From NCBI GenBank assembly GCA_963682175.1, contig OY821777.1:15644001-15708000 (forward strand): 64,000 nt of DNA. Reading direction: 5' to 3'. This document shows positions 1-9,609 of the stretch, one piece after another. Numbering within the stretch: position 1 is the stretch's first letter; every line of letters begins with the position of its first letter. This DNA comes from Triglochin maritima. Its lineage: Eukaryota; Streptophyta; Magnoliopsida; Alismatales; Juncaginaceae. A program made the translations under genes and the position numbers. The notes beneath the pieces were generated by a model, which made no database searches, was not told the DNA's origin, and worked only from the letters and a program-made list of their open reading frames with translations.

Positions 1-1773
1 CTCGCCACCGGACGGTCGGACCTCCTCTCACTGCCTCCCTTCCACTCCCCACCGCAGCCCCTCATCTCGTTGTCGTCCCTCCACTTCGTCCTTTTGGTAA
101 GATGTAGATTCAGGTGGTTTCGTTTTGGTTTTTGTTGAAGTTGTATGTTTCTTTGGCTCCAATCGATGGGTCTGAGAACTTAAATAGGTGGATTCAGATT
201 TAGGAGCTCAAATCGATGGGTTCATATTAGATATTCATATTTTCTCTAAGTTTATTTCTGTCAATGAGTTCAAATTAATTGAGTGTCGAGCTTGAGTTGA
301 GCGTGGTTCAGGTTAAGCCCAGTGGTGGTGATTGGTGGCTGGTAGGAGAGTTGGGGTTTCGGTGGGTTTGTATTTGGTTTAGGGATGAGTTCAAATATTT
401 TGAGGCTGGATGACAGTTGCACCAGCTCCTCCTTTAAGAATGTTAGGTAGAAGTTGGAGGTGGTCAGATAAGGAAGATTTTAGGTGGAGCAATAATGATT
501 TATTTTGAATTTTTTATTTTTTTCCACAAAATATTTTGATACTTTTAGCCAAATTGACACTAAGTTTTACGTTTGTGGAGATTTTGGTTATCTTTTTAGG
601 TTGAAGTTACTTTTATAGATTTTTTATGTTTTCTTTTTAAATGTTTCAAGACAGGAGCACCAAGTTGATTCCCCCCCCCCCCCTTTCTCCATTTTCTCTT
701 AGTTTATTTTGGGATTGTTGGAGTTTCTGTTCTTGCTGTTCTGATGATTTGTTCTTGCTGTTCTGTTCTTGCTGTTCTACACTCAATTAAATTGAATTTT
801 TGAGTAAATAAACTGCTGGTTTCAATTAGAAATGCATGCACCAAAGAAATCTATATATTTAAGTGAAAACAGAAACAAAACAGAAAATGTAGAGTTGAAA
901 TGGATTTATTTCTGTTGTTTTCATGATATTAGCTTGAAGAAATTACTAATACATGTATTTATTTCTGTTGTTTTCCTGTTATTAGCTTGAAGAGTCAATA
1001 ATCGAGATAGACATACACAACCAAGCTGGAGCTGATGCTATGGTATGCACTCACCATAGAATTCAGTGTTTTTTGGGGAATTGCTTTCTACTTCAGAAGT
1101 GTTTTTGCATGAGTTTACATGGATATTCAATATTCTTAGACGATAAATTCTCTTGTAAGACAACCAGAGTGGTGGTAGGACGATGGGTAATTGCCATATA
1201 CATTGTTTCAAAGTAGTTGTTTTGTCCAAAAGTAAAGACGGTAAGGACTAGAGAAATAAAGGTTAAGATTCAGCCAACCGAAAGATGGGCAAATATATAT
1301 TGCTCGAAACTGCACAAGCCTAATGCTTACCCAAAAAAGGAACAAATTTGTGAATGAATATTATACAAATTCATATATGCTCTTAGTCTTACCTTTATTG
1401 GCGTCAGCACATTCAACAGCCAAATATATTGCAGATTTCTTGTTTGTTTAGTTTGCAGTAATTCATGGAGTGCATCACTTTTCCATTAAATACTTCTGGT
1501 CCCTCCCCATTAGAGAAGGCTGGCATGTGATTTTTTGACCACTTACTTGATGCTATCAGTGATTTTTTGATGAATTCAGTGATACTAGTAGCCTAGTTGA
1601 ATTCAGTGTTTTTTTGTTGAATTCAGTCGATTCCGTTGTTATTTCTTTATTCTGTTGTAATTTATCGTTTGCTTTCTATTGATGTAATGCCCTATAATTC
1701 TGTTGTTTGTAGTATTATATATTAGTAGTGGTTCATTGGTTGTGTATATTTATAAATCCTATAATTCTTAAAG
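1..1773 (+). other. hAT 5' leader and upstream intron region, no readable exon
   Basis: Bases 1-110 are rich in CTCC and CGCC, like the transcribed leader of the second hAT element in this window, and are followed by a possible splice donor (TTTTGGTAAG near 94-103). The rest is AT-rich, with a poly-C run near 671-683, and no coding frame. Stop codons in the transposase frame at 1753 and 1762, plus a plausible acceptor (TTCTTAAAG, AG at 1772-1773), suggest this is mostly an intron between a short first exon that I cannot place and the BED-finger exon. Confidence 0.4.
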
Positions 1774-3372
1774 GTTGAGAGACAATCTACGGAAGAAGAA
1801 CATACTATACCTGTAACCCAAGAATCCTTGTCACCTAGTAATGATCGTGGTGAACCAAAAAAGAAGAGGCAGAGGAGATCTAAAGTTTGGAATAGTTTTG
1901 ATGTTTTGTCTCATGCACCTGGTGAACTTGAACATGCAAAATGTAAGAAATGTGGATCAGTAATTATATCTGATAGCAAATTTGGGACAGGTAACCTTCA
2001 AAAACATATAACCATATGTTCTAAGAACAATGACATAAAACAATACATGATAACAAATGAGAATGGAGAAATGAGTGTTCGTTCTGCTAAGTTTGATCAC
2101 GAGGTCTTCAGGAAGTTGATAGTAGATGTTGTTGTGAAGTGTAATCTGCCTTATTCATTTGTCGAGTATGGTCCCATTAGGACGGCATTTGCTTATTGTC
2201 ACCCAGAAGCTAGGTTAATGAGTAGGAACACTTTAAGGAATGACATTGTCAGAGAATGGAAAGCACAGAAAGGAAATTTACAGGACATTTTGCAATGTTT
2301 TGGTGGAAGACTTTCTCTAACCTCTGATTTGTGGACTTCTATAAATACTGATGGTTATGTCACACTGACCGCTCACTTTATATCTGATGATTGGGTATTG
2401 CACAAAAAGTTGCTGAGTTTTGCTTACATGCCCTCACCACGCAATGCGGTTACTCTTTCCGAGAAGCTTTTTAAGTTGTTGTGTGAATGGAAACTGGAGA
2501 CCAAAGTATTTTCCATGACTTTGGATAATTCATCTGTGAATGATTCATATGTCAACCAGTTGAAATCTAAGCTGAGTTTGCAAAATGCTCTCTTGTTTAA
2601 GGGTGAATTCTTCCATATCCGTTGTTGTGCACACATCTTGAATCTCATAGTGCAGGATGGTTTGAAAGAGGTTGATGTATCAGTGGTGAAAGTTTGAGAA
2701 AGTGTGAAATACATTAAAGGTTCTTAAGGAAAAAGACAGAAGTTCTTGGAATGTATTGAGCAAGTGACATTGTCAAAGAAGAAAGGTTTGCGACAAGATG
2801 TTCCTACTCGTTGGAATTCTACTTACTTAATGTTGGAGAGTGCTCTTTATTTTCGTAGGGCTTTGCTTCATTTGGAGTTAAGTGATTCTAACTACAAGCA
2901 TGCACTTTCAGATGAAGATTGGGAAAATGTTGAACAGCTTTGCTAGTTTCTTCAGGTTTTTTATGATGTCACAAAATTATTCTCTGGCTCAAAGTATCCC
3001 ACAGCAAACTTGTACTTCCCACAAGTTTTTATTGTGCAACACACCTTATGTGCTTCGTTAGAGGACCCGAATACACTAACTAAAGCAATGGCAACTCTGA
3101 TGAAAATAAAGTTTGATAAATATTGGGCAGATTATTGTACAATTCTTGCCATTGCAGTTGTTTTTGATCCTCGATACAAGATGGAATTCGTGGAGTTTTG
3201 CTATGATAGGTTGTATGGTCCCAAATCTTCTCAATTTGAACAACTCGAGCTTAAGTTGAAGTCACTCTTTGGGGTCTACAAGGACATTGTTCCTACACAT
3301 CCTATTAGTAAAGCATCAACTTCAACACGTTCCACACCCAAGCCTCGAAGTATTGCAGCTGCAGTGCTAAGT
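1774..3372 (+). pseudogene. hAT transposase exon: BED finger and catalytic core
   Basis: Largest exon of the transposase. It opens at an acceptor AG at 1772-1773 and ends at AGT before the donor GTAATG at 3373. It holds the BED-type C2HC finger and the two aspartate-containing core motifs. Three in-frame stops (2695, about 2734, 2944) interrupt an otherwise continuous hAT protein; the first lies in a V-stop-ESVKYIKGS context, where Arg (CGA) would be expected. The reading frame is unchanged across all three stops, so decay is by point mutation rather than by indels. Confidence 0.85.
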
Positions 3373-3447
3373 GTAATGATCTTTCTACCTAGTATTTGTA
3401 TTTACCTTAACTCATTTATTTACTTTTATATTTTTCTGAATATGTAG

Positions 3448-3760
3448 GAATTTGATGCAAAAAAAGATGCAGAATTCCACTCATTTTTGGAAAAATCAGA
3501 ATTGGATAGGTACTTGGAGGAGAAGAGACTTGATAGGCAAATTGATCTTGACATTCTTGCATATTGGAAATCTACTCAGTATAGATTTCCAAATCTTGCT
3601 CTTATGGCTAGAGATATATTGTCTATTCCTGTATCTACAGTTGCTTCCGAATCTGTTTTTAGCATTGCAGGGAAAGTCATAGATGAAGAACGAAGCTCTT
3701 TGTCGCATGAATCTGTTGAAAGTCTACTTTGTTCAAGAGATTGGGCATCGAATGAAACGG
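3448..3760 (+). pseudogene. hAT transposase exon: hATC dimerisation domain
   Basis: Exon between acceptor TATGTAG (AG at 3446-3447) and donor GTAAAT (3761). It encodes the hAT C-terminal dimerisation region: LDxLAYWKS, then the highly conserved ARDILSIPVSTVASESVFS core and a CSRDW end. The glutamate in the VASES segment is a candidate for the third residue of the hAT DDE triad (family knowledge, not tested here). No stop interrupts this exon. Confidence 0.85.
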
Positions 3761-3847
3761 GTAAATTAAATAGATCGTTTACTTTCAAAATCATCATAAT
3801 ACTTAACATTGCTTGGATTTTAAATGGTTCTATGGTTCAACTTGTAG

Positions 3848-3988
3848 GAATTGTGGGAGCCCCTATACCCTCAGGGCCGTCACTAGACGACCTTACAGAG
3901 GATATTGTAGGGCTCACAATCAATGAGAACTTAGTGCGAAATGAGTCCATTATATTACAAGGTTCAACTAGCACCCCTACTCCTACAT
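3848..3988 (+). pseudogene. hAT transposase exon cut by the LTR element (left part)
   Basis: Acidic tail exon starting after acceptor TTGTAG (3847) and reading in frame up to the LTR at 3989. The last five bases (TACAT, 3984-3988) are the target duplication. The exon resumes at 12607 with CAAGATCTGAAG and its donor GT at 12619, so the uninterrupted exon was about 153 nt. Confidence 0.85.
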
Positions 3989-4357
3989 TGATTGACATCA
4001 TTTCATGCTCATATTTGTATCTTATATCCATTATCTTTCACCTAAATAATGCTATGTTACGAGTTTTATGTTTAGTTTTCAGGAATAAATAGGTTTGAAG
4101 AGATGAAGCATAAAAGGACCCAAAAGCTGGGAAAAAGGACTGAATTGTGAGATCTGTGGACCAAGATGCAAGGAAGAAGGACCTAAATGCAAGACCGAAG
4201 GACCTAAGAGCAAAACAAAATACTCCTCACCATCATGGGGAGTATTTTGGCAATTCTATTCGGGTCGGAGCTCCAACATGCAAAATAGATACATCAAATA
4301 CCAACAAAGCCTTCCAGAAAAGCCCACAAGAAATTCCAGAGCGATCCGGACACTGTA

Positions 4358-4396
4358 GACCGCTAATTAGCGGTCCAAGACCGCTAATTGGCGGTC
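4358..4396 (+). promoter_or_regulatory. Paired palindromes in U3 of element 1
   Basis: GACCGCTAATTAGCGGTC (4358-4375) is a perfect 18-nt palindrome. Three bases later GACCGCTAATTGGCGGTC (4379-4396) is the same dyad with one mismatch. The pair lies about 121 nt upstream of the TATA box, and near-copies recur in the leader at 5560-5597. It could be a dimeric protein site or an RNA hairpin pair; function unknown. Confidence 0.75.
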
Positions 4397-4516
4397 ACTT
4401 GTGGCCCAAATGCGCTCAAATTTCTCCTGGACTTGTATTAATGTTCGTTTAGGCTAGTTTTGGTGTTTGTTTAGTCCCACATCGGGGGATTGTCCCGGTT
4501 TGCCTTTTTCCATGGC

Positions 4517-4525
4517 TATAAATAG
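4517..4525 (+). promoter_or_regulatory. TATA box of the 5' LTR
   Basis: TATAAATAG in the context CATGGCTATAAATAGAACTC. The same box with matching flanks occurs in the decayed LTR at 16026-16034 and in the other LTR family (23116-23124 minus strand, 55990-55998), each about 90-121 nt downstream of a palindrome pair. Confidence 0.75.
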
Positions 4526-5408
4526 AACTCTTCACCTTCCATTGTAATCACTCCATATTTTAAGTGGCTATTCTTCCTACTAGAAGTGAGGCCTTGAAGC
4601 ACACACTAAAGTAGGAGGATGCTACTTTTAATGTGAGTCATTTTATCAATAAAGTTTTATGTTTCTTTCATTGTTTGTTTTATGCTTCTTTTATTGTTGT
4701 GCATGTTTTAGTTTAATCGTCTTTTAATTCTAGCTTAGTTTTAATATACTTTCTTTCCATAGTTTAATTATTAGTGTAATGTTTAGTGAGTAGTTCCATC
4801 CCCTTTGGGGGGGTGGAGTAGATGTACATACATGCATTAGAGAATGGGATGAATGCTTTAATTTTAATGTATTGATTAAACATGAATGTATGCTTGCTTG
4901 TTTAGGATAGAATTTACAACTTGATGAGTTTTGCCAAAATGATTAGACACCTCTCATGCTTGTTTAGGTTCTGAAATAAACACCTTGCATATGTAAATGT
5001 TAATCAACTAAGTTGGTGAATAGATTGATAGGTTTTGCCATAACATTTAGACACTTCCTATGCTTGATAAACACCACCTTCATGTGCTTAAAGAATGTAT
5101 TCTACACCCACCTCTTTGCATGTGTGCACTCACTCCACCCCTTAGGGGTTTTCCCATTTCTGAAATTCCAGCATTCTTGTTTTGTTCTTAGCTTAGTTCT
5201 TATTTCATCGTTTGTTTGCTTCTTTCACATTTCATACTTCTTAGAGTAGTTTAGTGTAGAGTAGCAAAAACATCTTTCTCCCCCTATTTTTGCCACTTGA
5301 TTTCGTACAAGCAAGAGGCTACTCACCTCCCTGAGGACGACCCGTACTTGCCACCGCTTCAACGCGGCCGTGCACTTGCGGTTTAATTTAAAACGTTCAA
5401 CCAGTTTT

Positions 5409-5426
5409 TGGCGCCGTTGCCGGGGA
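5409..5426 (+). promoter_or_regulatory. Primer binding site, tRNA-Asp type
   Basis: TGGCGCCGTTGCCGGGGA is complementary to the 3' end of plant tRNA-Asp (known 3' end CCCCGGCAACGGCGCCA). It lies after the spacer AGTTTT that follows the 5' LTR. The second Athila-like element has the same site and spacer. Confidence 0.9.
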
Positions 5427-6501
5427 GGTGCCAGTCCAGACTCTTGTTTGGACGATTCGAGTGGATTTAATTTTTGTCTTGTAGTTTTCGTTGTCGCAGG
5501 TGACTCACATTGAGAAGGGGAAGCATCTGGTCAAGTTTGGAGGTGATCTGAGAGAAGAAGACCGCCAATCAGCGGTCTTTAACCGCCAACTGGCGGTCTG
5601 GTAGCTTCATTTTGCCTCTAAATTTTTGTGGAGTATTTCTTTATCTGTTATAGTGATCTGGGACTCGATTTAGCATGTCTTGACCTATAGTTTATTCCCA
5701 GATCAAGAATCAAACCTCCTTTAAGCAACTTGGACCCTAAAACTCAAAGCAAAAGATTAGGCATTATTCTTGTTTAAGTCATGCATCATGTATGTGACTT
5801 AGGCATTTAGATTGTCTTTTATCTTAGCTTTATTTTCTGTTGCTGAGAGCTGGCGTGAGGTACGCACCTTCTACTCTCATTCATGCATTTCGTATGAACA
5901 TGCATTAGTTAGTAGGAAGTGCATTGCAACAAGTGTGAGTTGAGCGTTGTTTGGAGAGTTGATTGCTAGATTTAGGACTCCAAAACGCTACTAAGGAGGG
6001 GCTGTCCCGTAAAAGATAAGGTGGGGGACTTCATCACCCTTTCCTTCACCCCAAAAACCACACTAATCAAGAGCCTAATTTTAAAATCAAGTAGACATTG
6101 GCCCTAAGGATCTTGGACGCATTAGGAGAGTGATCCGGTCCCGACCGTCATGACCTGATCGGCGTTGCCCACTTTGTCGATAGTAGGAGAGACGAGATCC
6201 CCGGATCTTGGCTCACTTGCTGGGCTTTGTGGTCCTCGTTGTAGGGAGGTGAGATGTGTTGAGGCCGTGTGACCTCGCAGTTAGGCGTCGTCTAGCTGTA
6301 AGGACCTATAGCGACTTTAGGATTGCTTGAGCCTTGTTTGCTTGTGTGCTTCTACCTGTACCCATCCGCCGTAGCATAATGACTTCTTCCTTTCTCTCCT
6401 GAGTCATTCTTTCTCTCCTGTTTTCCCTCGTCTTCTCTTCTACGTACATTCTTTATTTGAAAAAAAAAAAAGAGTTGTGGTTTGTGTGTGCACCTTTGTG
6501 C
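5427..6501 (+). other. Untranslated leader of element 1 with paired palindromes
   Basis: Long noncoding leader. At 5560-5577 GACCGCCAATCAGCGGTC and at 5582-5597 ACCGCCAACTGGCGGT form two dyads that match the U3 pair, starting 133 nt after the primer site. Further on, a stretch around 5995-6340 resembles the leader of the second element, such as a GTCGTCTAG segment near 6288. No credible small gene. An oligo-A run precedes the Gag frame at about 6460-6471. Confidence 0.7.
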
Positions 6502-9500
6502 ATGCTTTCGTTGACACGAGACGAGAGTGGTCGTTTGACGAGGAGCGTTGTCAATCCGGCTTCGGTCATCGATTTCTCGACACCTTCCTCCTCTCGTGTT
6601 GCACGTAGTTCGGGTCCAATGGCTGCTAATTTCCGTGAGGAGGAGCAGTTGCTGGACCCTCCTGTTCCACCTGTGCTTCCAGTTGTCGTTCCCATACCTC
6701 TTCGTGATCGATGCTACCCGAGCCGTACAGCTCTACCCTCATGCATCGTATTACCAGAGGCTAATGGAAACCATTTTGAGGTTAAGCCTCAATTGATTTC
6801 CATGCTCCCTCACTTCACTGCGAAAGGTGACCCCTATATCTTTCTCAGGGAATTTGAGGAGGTCTGTGCTATGTTCAAGCTGCAACAACTTAGCACAGAC
6901 TCCATCCATCTTAGGCTCGTTCCTTTTGCACTAAAGGATGACGCCAAGAAGTGGTTGTACAGCAACCAGGCGAATTCCTTTAGGACTTGGGATGAGTTTC
7001 AGTCTGCATTCCTCAAAAAGTATTTTCCAAATCATCGGACTCAAAAATTGAGGAACGAAATCAATTCATTCTATCAACATGAGACCGAACCATTTCATGC
7101 ATATCTTGAGAGGTTCAAAGAGCTACTATCCTCGTGCCCTCACCATGGCATTGAGTTGTGGCGTCTTTGTCAGATTGTGTATGAGGGTCTTCACATCCCG
7201 TCCAGAACGCTCCTTGAGTCCATGTGTCAAGGAGAGTTTTTGGGAAAGGATGAAAGGGAGGCATGGGCCTTCCTAGAAGACCTCGCTGAGAAAACCATGC
7301 AGTGGGAGAGTGTGAGGGAACCACCTGCATCATCTAGTATAGGAGCGAGGATCGCGAATGCAAACTCGACTAGATCGGGTGCCGCATTTGCTATCGATAC
7401 CACTACGGCCACCGAGGCACGCATGGCAGCCTTAATGCGCCGTATGGATTCGATTGAGCTCCAAAACCAACAAAGTGCACCTCACATGTCCACATCTGGT
7501 CCAGTTCCTTGTCATTCATGTGGTAGGATAGGTCATGTAGAGAACGACTGTGAGTCCATTCCTCCTGAGATGGAGCGTGTCAACGCCGTCTATGATAGAG
7601 CCAGGAATGACCCATACTCATCATCTTATAATCCTGGATGGAGGAACCACCCCAATTTTTCATGGAACCAAACTAATGCCCCGGGTGGTCCTCCAAACTC
7701 CTCTAGATCACCTTACCCATCACACCAACCTCCCATGCATGCACATTCATATCAGCCACCCCAAGCACAAACCACCAACCAATCGGGTTTCCTAAATTCC
7801 AATAATATGGAAACCCGATTCAATTTGCTTGAGACCTTGACTCGTGGACTTGAAAACTCAATGAAAAATTTTATGTCTACCACAAGTCAAGTTCTCACTT
7901 CAAATCAGCAGACCATGAAATCTCTAGAGCTTCAGATGAGTCAATTGGCTCAGTCTGTACATGAGAGAGAGAGAGGGTCTTTTCCTAGCCAGCCTGAGGC
8001 TAACCCCCGCATCTACCAACAACAACAAATACAAAATGAGAATGTGGTACCTCGGGGGAGGCAAGTGAACCATGTGGAGGAACCTGTTCACCATGTCAAT
8101 TCCATTGTGACCTTAAGGAATGGAAAACAGGTTGATAATCACATTTCCTTGCCACACCCACCACCATCTATGCAGCCCCTCCGTGGGAATGGTGGTGAAG
8201 AAGAAGCTGAGGGTGAGGGTAATACACCAAAGCTTTCTTCTCAGGCACAGCAGAAAACCTACCTGCCAAAAGCTCCCTATCCAAGTAGGTTAAACAAAAA
8301 GCAGAGTGACAACATGGACAAGATATTAGAGGTGTTTAAGCAAGTGAAGGTTAACATCCCTTTGTTGGATGTCATCCAACAAATACCTCAATATGCCAAA
8401 GTGTTGAAGGATCTCTGCACAACTAAGAGGAAGACCAATGTTCCTAAGAAAGCATTCTTGGCTGCAAATATCAGCTCACTTTTGTCCAATCCTACCTACA
8501 CAAAATACAAGGACCCGGGGTGTCCTACTATTCAGTGTACGATAGGGGACACTAGATTGAGCAATGTTTTGCTTGATTTAGGATCAGCGGTCAACCTCCT
8601 CCCATTCTCTGTTTATCAACAGTTGAACTTGGGAGAATTGAAACCAACTAAGATCACCCTCCAACTGGCGGATAGATCCATTCGTATTCCCATGGGGATT
8701 ATCGAGGACGTGCTTATCAAAGTTGGAGATTTTATATTTCCAGTCGATTTTGTTGTCCTCGATACCAATCCTGTTGCGAACACCCACTCTCAAATACCTT
8801 TGATTTTGGGTAGACCATTTCTGGCAACCTCCAATGCCTTGATTAATTGTAGAAATGGTCTCATGAAGCTCTCATTCGGTAACATGAGTGCCGAGTTTCA
8901 TGTGTTCAACTCTGGTAAGCAACAGGAACCCATGGATGAACCTTTAAATCTAAATCTCATCCGCCAATTGGAGAAAGCACCACAAAATCAACGAACACCC
9001 CTAACCCCAATGCAACCCATTGAGAATGTTCGTGGGCCCAGCAAAGACTCATTGCCTGTCTTTGCAATGCAACAGAGTGAGCTGGCCTCGAACATGAATG
9101 TCCAAAGGGAGTGTTCGTTGCATGATTCAGTTGAGAGTACTAGTGAGAGTGAGACACCTCATCATATGCCTATACCAGAAGGTGTCTCTACCTCATGTCC
9201 CATGGCCATTGAGCCATTTGAGCTTCATTTTGACTCCAACAAGGACCCACCTATGACCGAGCTTATGCTTGATGGTCTAAATGATGGTGGGAGGTCCTTG
9301 TTGGATGACTTGGGGAGAAGCCCCATTTTTAGTGATGCAGGTCTGCTGCATCCATCGAATGAGCTTGAGGAACTCATTCCGATGCACCCGCCTATTGGTT
9401 GGAGGGTTTTCTTCGATGAGCAATTAAACCCTAGTGAGGCAACACAACTTCATTCTTTGTTGCCCACACCCGACCAATATCATGAGGGGTTCGAGCCTTT

Positions 9501-9609
9501 CAGCTTTGACCTTTCACCCCTCATGACACCTCAGAGTACCAGTGGAGTTTGCCCATCTCGGCAAGTCTCTGGTCCTCCTGACTTGATGTTCTCATTTGAT
9601 GTTCCTTGA
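6502..9609 (+). CDS. Gag-retropepsin polyprotein of Athila-like element 1
   Basis: Structural Gag plus aspartic protease of an LTR retrotransposon, expected to form cytoplasmic virus-like particles. The frame is open from 6457 without an ATG; the first ATG is 6502 (1035 residues) and a second candidate is 6619 (MAANFREEE). Residues about 135-215 are the plant retrotransposon Gag domain (WLYS ... TWDEFQSAFLKKYFP ... RFKELLSSCPHHG). A CCHC knuckle lies at about 337-350 (CHSCGRIGHVENDC), followed by the Athila-type YNPGWRNHPNFSW segment. The retropepsin has active site LLDLGSAVNLLP with Asp about 692 and a later ILGRPFL motif. A C-terminal domain with GWRV at about 966 recurs in element 2. No frameshift or stop. 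There is no RT, RNase H or integrase, so transposition would be in trans. Confidence 0.92.
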   Translation: MLSLTRDESGRLTRSVVNPASVIDFSTPSSSRVARSSGPMAANFREEEQLLDPPVPPVLPVVVPIPLRDRCYPSRTALPSCIVLPEANGNHFEVKPQLISMLPHFTAKGDPYIFLREFEEVCAMFKLQQLSTDSIHLRLVPFALKDDAKKWLYSNQANSFRTWDEFQSAFLKKYFPNHRTQKLRNEINSFYQHETEPFHAYLERFKELLSSCPHHGIELWRLCQIVYEGLHIPSRTLLESMCQGEFLGKDEREAWAFLEDLAEKTMQWESVREPPASSSIGARIANANSTRSGAAFAIDTTTATEARMAALMRRMDSIELQNQQSAPHMSTSGPVPCHSCGRIGHVENDCESIPPEMERVNAVYDRARNDPYSSSYNPGWRNHPNFSWNQTNAPGGPPNSSRSPYPSHQPPMHAHSYQPPQAQTTNQSGFLNSNNMETRFNLLETLTRGLENSMKNFMSTTSQVLTSNQQTMKSLELQMSQLAQSVHERERGSFPSQPEANPRIYQQQQIQNENVVPRGRQVNHVEEPVHHVNSIVTLRNGKQVDNHISLPHPPPSMQPLRGNGGEEEAEGEGNTPKLSSQAQQKTYLPKAPYPSRLNKKQSDNMDKILEVFKQVKVNIPLLDVIQQIPQYAKVLKDLCTTKRKTNVPKKAFLAANISSLLSNPTYTKYKDPGCPTIQCTIGDTRLSNVLLDLGSAVNLLPFSVYQQLNLGELKPTKITLQLADRSIRIPMGIIEDVLIKVGDFIFPVDFVVLDTNPVANTHSQIPLILGRPFLATSNALINCRNGLMKLSFGNMSAEFHVFNSGKQQEPMDEPLNLNLIRQLEKAPQNQRTPLTPMQPIENVRGPSKDSLPVFAMQQSELASNMNVQRECSLHDSVESTSESETPHHMPIPEGVSTSCPMAIEPFELHFDSNKDPPMTELMLDGLNDGGRSLLDDLGRSPIFSDAGLLHPSNELEELIPMHPPIGWRVFFDEQLNPSEATQLHSLLPTPDQYHEGFEPFSFDLSPLMTPQSTSGVCPSRQVSGPPDLMFSFDVP

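Larger units (their letters stand above)
3989..5402 (+). repeat. 5' LTR of the first Athila-like element
   Basis: Begins TGATTGACATCA. It contains two palindromes (4358-4375, 4379-4396), a TATA box TATAAATAG at 4517-4525 and an AATAAA signal near 4650. It ends GTTCAACC six bases before the primer site. Short frames inside it recur identically in the 3' LTR and are not genes. Confidence 0.93.

Noticed and set aside
4147..5249. 101- and 78-codon frames in the LTR, repeated identically at 11346-12448
   Set aside because: They lie in both LTRs over promoter and polyadenylation regions and have no homology I recognise; identity only reflects recent LTR duplication.
5409..5426. tRNA-like sequence as a tRNA gene
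   Set aside because: It is only the 18-nt complement of a tRNA-Asp 3' end next to an LTR, so a primer site; no cloverleaf around it.
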